Position numbers and translations under genes: made by a program. From assembly GCA_046313675.1 (NCBI GenBank), contig JBKBXU010000067.1:1-16544 (forward strand): a stretch of 16,544 nucleotides of DNA, in the 5' to 3' direction. The stretch's first letter is position 1; every line of letters begins with the position of its first letter. This stretch comes from JBKBXU01 sp046313675. Its GTDB lineage: Bacteria; Bacteroidota; Bacteroidia; Cytophagales; Cytophagaceae. Shown here piece by piece: positions 6,789-14,798 of this stretch. The notes under the pieces are model-generated. The model searched no databases, had not been told where the DNA came from, and saw only the letters and a list, made by a program, of their open reading frames with translations.

Positions 6789-9700
6789 ATGACATTTGAT
6801 GAAGAAAACGTATACATCCATGAATTAATTGATGATATCAGTTTTCCTGTCATTATCAGCGATACCACGCTTTCCATATCATTATATAATAAAGCAGCTG
6901 AAATAAGCTTTCCCGGGCTTAACGAGCTGCGTTCTCAGTCAATTAACAAATTGATTGGGAATAGTAATTTTTACTCTACAGACAATATTTCAGAATTTTT
7001 AAATAAAGAACATCAGGGCATCATCTTCTTTAACAGCCTGCAAAAGGCTGCTAATATAGTTGTTAGCGTATTTGATACCGGTAGCTTTAAAGGGTTTATT
7101 TTTAAAATGAAACCTTTTGTTGAAAGTGCTGAGGATGTTAGTTATAAGCACCTTTTTAATAATGTACAGGAAGGGATTTTTATTTTTGATAATGTAGGCA
7201 AAATTATCGATACTAATCCTGCTGCAAGTGAGATTTATAATATCTCAAAAACTGAGCTTTTAAAAAGACATGTTTTCGATCTTTTTCCGCATAAAACAGA
7301 AAAGGAGACCAGGTTAATTTGGGATGAATTTTTAAAGACTGGTTCTTTGGCCGGCTTGTATAAATATAAGATCGGAGACAAAAGTACCTACATAGAATTT
7401 AAAACCAACAAGGACTTTATACCCGGTTTCCATCTTGCAGTTTTTTCAGATGTAACTTCTCATAAGATTACAGAAAGGGCTCTAAAAAACTCAGAGGCCA
7501 ATTTAAAAGCAGTTTTTAATAACAATAACCAATCATTGTTTTTGGTAGATCTTGAAGGAAAGGTTATTACCTTAAACAGTAAAGCTAAAGAAACATCCCT
7601 TTTTTATCGTGGAGAATCAGGAGCACTTCGGGAAGGTGATTCAATCTTCAAGGATGCAGGACCGGATGTGTTTAAGGGTATCTCCCCATTATTTGAGAAA
7701 GTTAAGGGGGGAGAAGTGGTTCAACTGGAAATAAATGCCTTTTGGATTAATCCTAATCTATGGTTAGAGATATATGCTAACCCCGTCTTTGATGCTTATG
7801 GTAAAGTAGAAAGTATATGTTTATCTTCCAATGATATTTCTTACCGTAAAAAATCAGAACTTACACTGAAAGAAAGTGAAGCCCGGTTCAGATCATTGGT
7901 ACAAAATTCATCAGATATTGTACTGATTATTTCTCAGGAAGGGAAAATTATTTATGCCAGTGCATCTTTGGAAAACATAACGGGTTATCAGGAACATCAG
8001 ATTGTCGGACAGAGCTTTGCAGACTACCTGTTTCCGGAAGACCTAAATAGATTTGATTCAAGTGTAAAAAAAGTTTCCAGAAATGTCGGTTTGTTACTTA
8101 CCGTAGAATTTCGCCTGAAACATTCAGAAGGTCATTTTTTCTTCCTGGAAGCCACCCTTAACAATCAGTTTGATAATAAACATATAGAAGGTATTGTCCT
8201 CAATGCAAGAGATATTACCTTAAAAAAGGCACAGGAAGAGAACCTGCTTCTTTTGGAAAGAGCAATTGATTCCAGTACAAATGGTATTATAATAAGTGAT
8301 CCGAATATTCCTGACAATCCTATTATTTATGCGAATAAGGCCTTTGAAAATATTACAGGCTATTCGTATCATGAGATTATGGGAAAAAATTGCAGGATGC
8401 TTCAAGGCAAGGACAGGGAGCAGCCTGAATTGGAAAAGTTGCGGATTTCCCTGGCTCTGAATAAAAGTGTAAATGTGGTGCTAAGAAATTATAAGAAGGA
8501 TGGAAAACTCTTTTTTAATGATTTAAATATTTCTCCTGTTTTTAATAAAGAAGGACAACTTCTGAACTATATAGGGGTGCTGAATGATATTACCGACCGA
8601 AAAATTGCCGAAGAGTCTTTGCTAGCCATTTCCCAGGGTGTTTCCGGTAAAGATTTTTATTTATCCCTTGCCCGCCATCTTGCAATAATCCTGGAAGGTG
8701 ATATGATTATGATTTCGGAGTTGGAAAACAAGGTCTTTAAAACGAAAGTTTTGTACAAAGACGGCGCATTAGTGTCTCCGGTCCAATACCCGGCTGACGA
8801 CAATTCCGGATGCACCATTCAGGATGGTAAGTTATGGTACTATGAAGACATAAAAGATCGCTTCCCCAAAGATAAGTTTATTCAGGAAAATAATTTTTCC
8901 GTAAGTATGGGAATACCTCTTACAAATTCTTCGGGTGAACGAATAGGTATTATGTGTATTTTAAACAGACAAAGATTTAGAAATCACTCGTTGGTGGAAA
9001 GTCTGTTAAATATCTTTTCTGTTCGTGTAGCCGCTGAATTGGAACGTGAGGTAAATCTTAATGCCTTGAAGTCAAGTGAACAGAAATTCAGAAATCTTGC
9101 TGAGAATTCTCCTGATTTTATATACATATTGGATCTCGCCCCGAGAAAAGTAATATACTTTAATAAAACACGGTTTCTGGGTTATCCAAGTAAGGAATTT
9201 GAAGAGTCAGAAGCCTGGTTCAATATAGTTCATCCGAATGATCGAAAGAGAGTGATTAACCATTGGAATAACTTTCTAAAAGATAATGTTAATCGCACTT
9301 CATATTCTGAATATAGAATACTTAATAGCAAAGGTTACTACGAATGGGTTGTAAACCGTCATGTGCTTCTTGAGAATGTTGAAGGCCGTGAGAAGGTAGT
9401 TTTGTTGAATCTGACGGTGATTACAGAAAGAAAGATGGCTGAGGAGCATTTGAGAGAAAGCGAAGCAAGGTTGTTGGCATTAGTTGAAAACACCTCAGAT
9501 CTTATCTGGTCAATCAATGAAAACTATGTTTTAACCACCCTTAATTCGGCCTTTAAAGTTTTCTTTGAAATTAACTATAAACATAGTCTTAAGGTTGGTG
9601 ATAACCTTTTTGATATTTTGCCGGAGAGCATCAAAGAGGAATGGTTGCAAATGCATGAAAAAGCCCTGCAAGGAGAGCGGTTTTCGACAGAATTTATAAG

Positions 9701-10511
9701 CTATCAGGACCATAACCCCCGGTCTTATGAAATTTCATATAATCCTGTGTATTCTGACATTGGCATAGTGAGGGGGGTGAGTGTTTTTGCCAGAGATATT
9801 ACGCAGCGGAAAATTACTGAGAATGCTATTATTCGGACGAATTTTGAATTGGACAGCTTTGTTTATCGGGCTTCCCATGATCTTCGGGCCCCTTTACGCT
9901 CCATGTTGGGTCTGATAAATCTCATTAAAGTTGAAAAGCAGGAGAAGCAAAGGAACAACTATCTGTCACTAATAGACAAGAGTATAGATAAACTTGATAA
10001 CTTCATTTCAGATCTTACGAATTTCTCCCGCAACAGTCGGCTGGAAGTTACACCTGCAAAAATTGATTTTAAAAAGGTTTTTGAAGAGGTTAAGGATAAT
10101 TTAAAATTCATGGATAACGCAAATGCCGTTTATATGGAGCTAACTATAAACGGAGATGAGGAATTTTATTCCGATCCGATGCGGATTTCAATTATATTCC
10201 AGAATTTGCTTTCCAATGCCATCAAATATCAGAACAGGTACATTGATGATTCCTTTTGTAAGGTGCATGTGCATATCACAGACAAGTTTTCAATCATTGA
10301 ATTTTCAGACAATGGCATAGGAATCAGAGAGGAATACCATTCTAAAGTTTTTGATATGTTTTTTCGTGCCTCACATGACTCCTATGGCTCCGGGCTTGGT
10401 TTGTATATTACCCGGCAAGTGGTGGAAAAACTTAATGGCGTAATTTCCGTATACTCTCAATTAGGCAAAGGAACCAGGTTTGAGGTTCGTTTGCCCAATT
10501 TGTTGAGTTGA
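6789..10511 (+). CDS. Soluble multi-PAS/LOV/GAF sensor histidine kinase
   Basis: This 1240-residue kinase has no signal peptide or membrane segment, so it is cytosolic. Reading along it: a degenerate PAS-like domain (about 11-110); PAS domains at about 117-228, 236-357 and 363-480; a LOV-type PAS (about 484-607) with photoactive Cys535 in GKNCRMLQG; a GAF domain (about 612-755); two more PAS domains (about 764-884 and 890-1010); HisKA (1018-1085); and HATPase_c (about 1095-1236). The phosphoacceptor is His1030 in ASHDLRAPL. ATP-binding boxes are Asn1143 in NLLSNA, DNGIGI (1174-1179) and YGSGLGL (1199-1205). It has no receiver domain of its own, so it must phosphorylate a separate protein, most simply the regulator at 13279. 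An out-of-frame ATG lies just before the chosen start. The 10-base gap to the transglycosylase gene suggests a shared transcript. The signals sensed by the non-LOV domains are unknown. Confidence 0.95.
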   Translation: MTFDEENVYIHELIDDISFPVIISDTTLSISLYNKAAEISFPGLNELRSQSINKLIGNSNFYSTDNISEFLNKEHQGIIFFNSLQKAANIVVSVFDTGSFKGFIFKMKPFVESAEDVSYKHLFNNVQEGIFIFDNVGKIIDTNPAASEIYNISKTELLKRHVFDLFPHKTEKETRLIWDEFLKTGSLAGLYKYKIGDKSTYIEFKTNKDFIPGFHLAVFSDVTSHKITERALKNSEANLKAVFNNNNQSLFLVDLEGKVITLNSKAKETSLFYRGESGALREGDSIFKDAGPDVFKGISPLFEKVKGGEVVQLEINAFWINPNLWLEIYANPVFDAYGKVESICLSSNDISYRKKSELTLKESEARFRSLVQNSSDIVLIISQEGKIIYASASLENITGYQEHQIVGQSFADYLFPEDLNRFDSSVKKVSRNVGLLLTVEFRLKHSEGHFFFLEATLNNQFDNKHIEGIVLNARDITLKKAQEENLLLLERAIDSSTNGIIISDPNIPDNPIIYANKAFENITGYSYHEIMGKNCRMLQGKDREQPELEKLRISLALNKSVNVVLRNYKKDGKLFFNDLNISPVFNKEGQLLNYIGVLNDITDRKIAEESLLAISQGVSGKDFYLSLARHLAIILEGDMIMISELENKVFKTKVLYKDGALVSPVQYPADDNSGCTIQDGKLWYYEDIKDRFPKDKFIQENNFSVSMGIPLTNSSGERIGIMCILNRQRFRNHSLVESLLNIFSVRVAAELEREVNLNALKSSEQKFRNLAENSPDFIYILDLAPRKVIYFNKTRFLGYPSKEFEESEAWFNIVHPNDRKRVINHWNNFLKDNVNRTSYSEYRILNSKGYYEWVVNRHVLLENVEGREKVVLLNLTVITERKMAEEHLRESEARLLALVENTSDLIWSINENYVLTTLNSAFKVFFEINYKHSLKVGDNLFDILPESIKEEWLQMHEKALQGERFSTEFISYQDHNPRSYEISYNPVYSDIGIVRGVSVFARDITQRKITENAIIRTNFELDSFVYRASHDLRAPLRSMLGLINLIKVEKQEKQRNNYLSLIDKSIDKLDNFISDLTNFSRNSRLEVTPAKIDFKKVFEEVKDNLKFMDNANAVYMELTINGDEEFYSDPMRISIIFQNLLSNAIKYQNRYIDDSFCKVHVHITDKFSIIEFSDNGIGIREEYHSKVFDMFFRASHDSYGSGLGLYITRQVVEKLNGVISVYSQLGKGTRFEVRLPNLLS
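8238..8609 (+). other. LOV (light-oxygen-voltage) domain coding segment within the soluble kinase
   Basis: Residues 484-607 match a LOV blue-light domain rather than a general PAS. Cys535 (TGC at 8391-8393) sits in GKNCRMLQG, the flavin-adduct motif usually written GxNCRFLQG. Relative to this cysteine, the FMN contacts known from YtvA fall at the same offsets: Arg536 (+1), Gln539 (+4), Arg552 (+17), Asn567 (+32, in RNYKKDG) and Asn577 (+42, in FFNDLNISP). The upstream phrase NPIIYANKAFENITGYS is also typical. The conserved glutamine of the last strand, which hydrogen-bonds FMN N5 and relays the light signal, is Leu598 (CTG at 8580-8582) in YIGVLNDIT. FMN binding and photochemistry are expected from family knowledge, and the effect of the leucine is inference. 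Confidence 0.88.
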
Positions 10512-10519
10512 CAAATTGG
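10495..10519 (+). repeat. Inverted repeat spanning the stop codon of the LOV kinase
   Basis: CCAATTTGT (10495-10503) and ACAAATTGG (10511-10519) form a perfect 9-bp inverted repeat around a 7-base loop that contains most of the TGA stop. There is no T-run afterwards, so it is not a canonical intrinsic terminator. It could be an mRNA hairpin between the two kinase genes, a protein-binding site, or chance. Confidence 0.5.
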
Positions 10520-10544
10520 CTCAGTTCGATTAATACATGATGCA

Positions 10545-13301
10545 ATGCCAAGTAGCATGTTTGCTGCCAGAAATACAAAAGAAGATCGATTTCTTACTGT
10601 TCTCCACCTATTTAGAATAGTTTTTGCCGTCTGTATCGTATTTCCGGTCTTCTTTAAAGCTTTTTTTGCTCATAGCCTTCCTTACCTGAAGGATCCGTGG
10701 GAGGGAAGGATACTGCTGAGTCTGTTATCTTTTTTGTTTTTTGGTGCAACTTTTTATGCTCCGCTTTTCAAGAAATTTCTGCATATAAATTTTGTACTTC
10801 CGGTTTTATACTGTATTTACCTGGTTTATTTACTTTCCTGCAATGGTTTTCATTTTGCTTTCCTTGCAGAATTTATTGTCGTCCTGCTTATTACCGGAGT
10901 TGTTTACTATAAGAAAGTATACCTTGCAGCCTATTTAGGATTAGTAACCCTGAGTTTTTCTATCTCCTCAATTATATATCTGGAGGATATGCGTACCGCC
11001 CTTCTTTATTCAGGTCTTGTTTCTTTTTTTAGTATCATTCTTTTAGTTTTTTTTAATGAAAAAGTGAGAATTGATAGTAGGGTATTTATTCGGGAGCAAT
11101 TGTTTAATACCGTGTTTAATGGGTCTCCAGATGCTCTTTTCTTACTTAATATTGAAGACTTTACAGTGACAGCCTGTAATAACAGGGCCGTTTCAATGTT
11201 TAATGCTGTTGGTCATGATGAGTTGGTGGGTAAGGATTTTAATCAGTTTCTTAAATATCCTTACACTGAAAAAACATGGCATGGTATAAAAAAACAGCTT
11301 GATGAAACCAGCTACCTTACCAATGAAGTTGAGTTTCTTACCATCCAATCAAAGCCTTTTTTAGGAAGTCAGGCTGTATCTGAAATTTTTAGCAATGAGG
11401 AACAAGTTTTATTAGTGAGGGTTTCTGATCTGACAGAAAAGCTTCAGGACAAGAAAACTGTTGAAGATCACCACAACATGCTTTTACAGGTGATCAACTT
11501 ACTGCCTCATCAAGTATACCTGAAAGACAACAAAGGAAAATACTTGCTTGCTAACCAGGCGATGATGGATAGTTTTGACGAAATTCCCGGAGGGTTTATA
11601 GGGAAAACTGATTACGATTTATACCCGGAACCGGAAGCTAAAAAGATATCCATACAGGAACTTGATGTTATCTTAAAAGGCCGTACCCGCTTGTTCCCGG
11701 AGGAAGTAGTGTTGAATGGAAGTGGGGAAGAAAGGATAATGAATACGGTAAAAATGCCTTTGTATCTTAATGGGAAAGATGAATATTGCCTGCTTGGTAT
11801 AAGTATGGATGTCACAGAATCTAAAGTTGCTGAAAAGGCGATTAAGGAGAGTGAACAAAAATATAAGATTGTCATAGAGCAGGCATCGGATGGAATGTAT
11901 ACCTGTAACGCGGATGGTGAAATACAGGAAGCAAATGGGAAAGCCTGTGAAATATTCGGGTATAATCAGGAGGAATTTCTGCAACTGAACATAAGAGATC
12001 TCGTGGACTTGGAAAGTTATTCAAATCGAGAAGTTGAGGAGAATAAACTTATTGATAAGCATCCAGTTATGTTAGAGCGAAATTGTAGGAGAAAGGACGG
12101 GGTCAAAATTGTTGTTGAAATTAGTGCAAACTTTCTTGAAGATGGACGAAGAATGGCCATTGTCAGGGACATCACGGAAAGGAAAAAATACGAGCAATTG
12201 CATCTTGAAAATGAATTGAGGTTCAAGGCTCTGATTGAAAACTCATTTGATGTTGTATGTATATTTAGTGAAGATTTAAAGTTTACCTATGTTAGTAGCA
12301 CTTGTAAACGAATTTTGGGATACGAACCAGAAAGCCTCATTGGAAAGCTTCCATTTGAGTTGGTACATCCTTCTGATATAGATTTGACGTCTAAAGCGTT
12401 TCATGCAGTATTGGAAACTCCCGGGAAAAATTATCCTGTTGATGTCCTTAGGGTAAGGAATTCAACCAATAGCTATATGTATTTTGAAGTTATAGGTGTA
12501 AATCTGCTTTCTGACCCTGTGGTGAATGGAATTGTTGTTCACCTTCATGATATTACCAAACGGGTACAGACTGAAAAAGAATTGCTAAATAGTAATTTTG
12601 AGTTGGACAGCTTTGTTTATAAAGCTTCTCATGACTTAAAAGCACCTTTGCGCTCCCTGACCGGCTTGATAAAGTTGGCAAAATTAGAATCCGGGAATGA
12701 TAAGTCGCTGATTAATTATTTCCAAATGATGCAGAAGAGTATTTCCAGTTTGGATACATTTATCAGGGATCTGACCCAGTTTTCCCGAAATAGCAGAATG
12801 GAAATTTTGCCTGAAAAAATAAATTTTGAGGAATTGGTGAATGAAGTTCTTAATAATCTTAAATTTGCCGAAAATGCGGATAAGATTAAAATACGCAAGG
12901 AGATAAATTGTGAAATGAATTTCTATTCCGATCATACACGAATAGGAACTATAATAAATAATTTACTTTCCAATGCTTATAAGTACCATAGGTTTGAAAA
13001 TAATAATCCGTATATTAACATTGTAATAAATACCGATTTTGAGCAGGTAGAGATAATAGTGGAAGACAATGGACAAGGTATTGAGGCAATTTATTTAGAA
13101 AGAATTTTTGAGATGTTTTTTAGAGCATCTGAGAATGCTTACGGTTCCGGCTTAGGTTTATATATAGTAAAAAGTGCTGTAACAAAACTTAATGGAAAAA
13201 TTCACGTAGATAGTATCGTGGATCAAGGTAGCAAATTTTTAATACGTATTCCAAATCTGATAAACGATTTACAATATAATGACAGAGAGCAAATTAGTTG
13301 A
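10545..13301 (+). CDS. Membrane-anchored multi-PAS sensor histidine kinase
   Basis: This is a 918-residue kinase. The N-terminal 170 residues hold about six hydrophobic segments (roughly 18-41, 56-76, 82-99, 102-121, 124-146 and 152-170), so the protein sits in the inner membrane. Four PAS domains follow: about 183-300, 306-427 (with PHQVYLKDNKGKYLLANQAM), 433-549 and 555-678. Then come HisKA (684-751) with phosphoacceptor His696 in ASHDLKAPL, and HATPase_c (about 762-905) with Asn810 in NLLSNA, DNGQGI (841-846) and YGSGLGL (866-872). None of its PAS domains carries a LOV cysteine motif. The catalytic core is plainly paralogous to that of the upstream kinase, sharing ELDSFVY.ASHDL.APLRS. An alternative in-frame start is Met5 (10557). 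The 3' end overlaps the response regulator start by 23 bases, which argues for translational coupling and a kinase-regulator partnership. Confidence 0.94.
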   Translation: MPSSMFAARNTKEDRFLTVLHLFRIVFAVCIVFPVFFKAFFAHSLPYLKDPWEGRILLSLLSFLFFGATFYAPLFKKFLHINFVLPVLYCIYLVYLLSCNGFHFAFLAEFIVVLLITGVVYYKKVYLAAYLGLVTLSFSISSIIYLEDMRTALLYSGLVSFFSIILLVFFNEKVRIDSRVFIREQLFNTVFNGSPDALFLLNIEDFTVTACNNRAVSMFNAVGHDELVGKDFNQFLKYPYTEKTWHGIKKQLDETSYLTNEVEFLTIQSKPFLGSQAVSEIFSNEEQVLLVRVSDLTEKLQDKKTVEDHHNMLLQVINLLPHQVYLKDNKGKYLLANQAMMDSFDEIPGGFIGKTDYDLYPEPEAKKISIQELDVILKGRTRLFPEEVVLNGSGEERIMNTVKMPLYLNGKDEYCLLGISMDVTESKVAEKAIKESEQKYKIVIEQASDGMYTCNADGEIQEANGKACEIFGYNQEEFLQLNIRDLVDLESYSNREVEENKLIDKHPVMLERNCRRKDGVKIVVEISANFLEDGRRMAIVRDITERKKYEQLHLENELRFKALIENSFDVVCIFSEDLKFTYVSSTCKRILGYEPESLIGKLPFELVHPSDIDLTSKAFHAVLETPGKNYPVDVLRVRNSTNSYMYFEVIGVNLLSDPVVNGIVVHLHDITKRVQTEKELLNSNFELDSFVYKASHDLKAPLRSLTGLIKLAKLESGNDKSLINYFQMMQKSISSLDTFIRDLTQFSRNSRMEILPEKINFEELVNEVLNNLKFAENADKIKIRKEINCEMNFYSDHTRIGTIINNLLSNAYKYHRFENNNPYINIVINTDFEQVEIIVEDNGQGIEAIYLERIFEMFFRASENAYGSGLGLYIVKSAVTKLNGKIHVDSIVDQGSKFLIRIPNLINDLQYNDREQIS

Positions 13302-13686
13302 AAGCGTAATGCTTGTGGATGACAATGATACAGACAACTTTATCCATAAGCGTGTGATCGAACTTACCGGTTTTTCAAAAAATATTATTGTCAAAAACTC
13401 AGGGAAAAGTGCCTTAGAGTTTATTGATCAACATAAGAATGATCTTAAGAATATTCCGGAAATTATTTTTCTTGATATTAATATGCCTATTGTTGATGGA
13501 TTTGTATTCTTATTTGAATTTGAAAATTTCCCTGAGGCACTGAAAGAAAAGTGTAAAATTGTAATTCTTTCAAGCTCAGACAGCAAGAGGGATATTGACC
13601 GTATTGTAGATAATGAGCATGTAATAAATTTTATCACCAAGCCCCTCTCTGAGGAGGCCCTCGATGAGCTTAAAAATATTCTTTAA
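13279..13686 (+). CDS. Receiver-only response regulator (CheY-like)
   Basis: This 135-residue protein consists of a single receiver domain. The acidic pocket is Asp14-Asp15 in MLVDDND. The phosphoacceptor is Asp66 in IIFLDINMP, the switch Ser is in VILSSS (about 98-99), and the conserved Lys121 is in the KP motif FITKP. There is no DNA-binding, enzymatic or other output domain. It must act by protein-protein contact, as a phosphate shuttle to a histidine phosphotransferase or hybrid protein encoded elsewhere, or as a phosphate sink. The start at 13279 overlaps the end of the membrane kinase gene by 23 bases. A later ATG at 13309 would remove the first strand, so it is unlikely. The natural partners are the two kinases upstream. 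A strong terminator follows within about 20 bases, making this the last gene of the run. Confidence 0.94.
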   Translation: MTESKLVESVMLVDDNDTDNFIHKRVIELTGFSKNIIVKNSGKSALEFIDQHKNDLKNIPEIIFLDINMPIVDGFVFLFEFENFPEALKEKCKIVILSSSDSKRDIDRIVDNEHVINFITKPLSEEALDELKNIL

Positions 13687-13707
13687 CCTGACATATAGGT
13701 ATGACAG

Positions 13708-13747
13708 AAAAACGAATCTCCTAAAGATTCGTTTTTTTTTATTTTTT
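13708..13747 (+). terminator. Intrinsic terminator after the response regulator
   Basis: A hairpin with arms AACGAATCT (13711-13719) and AGATTCGTT (13725-13733) and loop CCTAA is extended by flanking A/T pairs (from 13708 to 13736). It is followed by a long T-run (nine T, one A, six T). It lies 21 bases after the regulator stop and ends the kinase-regulator transcript. Confidence 0.88.
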
Positions 13748-13764
13748 ACTAAAAGTTTCTTCCG

Positions 13765-13772
13765 TAATTTTG
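13765..13772 (+). promoter_or_regulatory. Candidate -7 promoter element for the DUF3078 gene
   Basis: TAATTTTG exactly matches the Bacteroidota TAnnTTTG -7 element. It lies between the upstream terminator and the DUF3078 start, and would leave a leader of roughly 85-90 bases. No clear TTG is seen at the expected -33 position, so this is a moderate motif-based call. The remainder of the 13748-13866 gap is AT-rich with nothing else I recognise. Confidence 0.35.
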
Positions 13773-13866
13773 GCATTAAATTATAAGTTTTCCCGAAAAC
13801 TATTTCTTTCATTCGCTTGTATACCTTATTTTATTTGCAAATCGAGGTCTCTATAAGATTCCTTTT

Positions 13867-14784
13867 ATGAAAAAAATACTTATTGCCTTTCTTTTCTGTT
13901 TACTAAATTTAAATTTGCTGGCTCAGGATACACCGATTCCTCCGGAAGAGCCGGATACAGCAAAAGTATGGACATACGGCGGTAACAGCAATTTTTCTTT
14001 TGCTCAGGTAGGTTTGAGAAACTGGGTTGGAGGGGGGCAAAGTTCTGTTTCTATAAATAGCATTCAGTTGTTATATCTGAACATGGAGAGGGAACGGGTG
14101 ATGTGGAATAATAACCTGGAACTTGGGTTCGGTTTGATTCGGCAAGGTAGGGCGAAAGAAAATGTCTTCCGTAAAAGTGATGACCGCTTGATTTTTCTTT
14201 CTAAAGTAAGTCGGAGAATTGTCGACAATTGGAATATTAATGGGTTAATTGATTTCAGAACTCAAATGTATGCCGGTTTTGAATATCGTCAGGTAAATGG
14301 AACGGAAATTAGTACTATGATTTCTGATTTCCTTGCTCCTGGTTTTTTAATCAAATCTATTGGTTGGGAATACCGAAAAAGTGACAACCTGTTTTTCTCC
14401 CTATCTCCTCTGACCTCTAAAATGACCATTGTAATTCATGATGGTTATGCTGCTGAAGGACGCTTTGGTGTAGAGCCTGGCAGAAACCTCCGGACAGAAA
14501 TTGGTGCGTTTCTAAATGCCAGGTTTAAAAGGGAAGTCTATGAAAATATTACACTTGATACCAGATTGAATTTGTTCGGTAATTATGAAAACATTCAGAG
14601 CATAGATGTTAACTGGGAACTTCTTGTCCTAATGAAAGTCAACAAATATGTGACCGCAAGCTTTTCGACTCATTTGATTTATGATGACGATATTCTAATA
14701 ACCAGGGAAGATGATACCATAGGCCCGGCCACCCAGTTGAGGACGGTGCTTAATGCAGGACTTATCTTTAAATGGGAAAAATGA
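13867..14784 (+). CDS. DUF3078 family outer-membrane beta-barrel protein
   Basis: This 305-residue protein has a signal peptide ending near LLAQD (residues 17-21). The rest of the chain alternates hydrophobic and polar residues in many short strands and is rich in aromatic residues, which is typical of an outer-membrane barrel. The N-terminal region WTYGGNSNFSFAQVGLRNW followed by VGGGQSSVSIN (about 36-65) is the hallmark of the DUF3078 family, which is widespread in Bacteroidota and has no established function. The protein ends in a strand, LIFKWEK. It is monocistronic by context: a terminator and candidate promoter lie before it, and a convergent gene lies after it. Its role could be structural or transport, but the sequence does not say. 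Confidence 0.82.
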   Translation: MKKILIAFLFCLLNLNLLAQDTPIPPEEPDTAKVWTYGGNSNFSFAQVGLRNWVGGGQSSVSINSIQLLYLNMERERVMWNNNLELGFGLIRQGRAKENVFRKSDDRLIFLSKVSRRIVDNWNINGLIDFRTQMYAGFEYRQVNGTEISTMISDFLAPGFLIKSIGWEYRKSDNLFFSLSPLTSKMTIVIHDGYAAEGRFGVEPGRNLRTEIGAFLNARFKREVYENITLDTRLNLFGNYENIQSIDVNWELLVLMKVNKYVTASFSTHLIYDDDILITREDDTIGPATQLRTVLNAGLIFKWEK

Positions 14785-14798
14785 TCAGGAGTCGTTAC

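Noticed and set aside
11612..11984. Two overlapping minus-strand open frames within the membrane kinase gene.
   Set aside because: They are shadows of a conserved PAS-coding region with no independent support.
12075..12101. NCRRKDG in the third PAS domain of the membrane kinase resembles the LOV NCR motif.
   Set aside because: It lies late in the PAS fold, in the strand region where LOV domains have NYRKDG, not on the helix that holds the flavin cysteine. The other LOV residues are absent.
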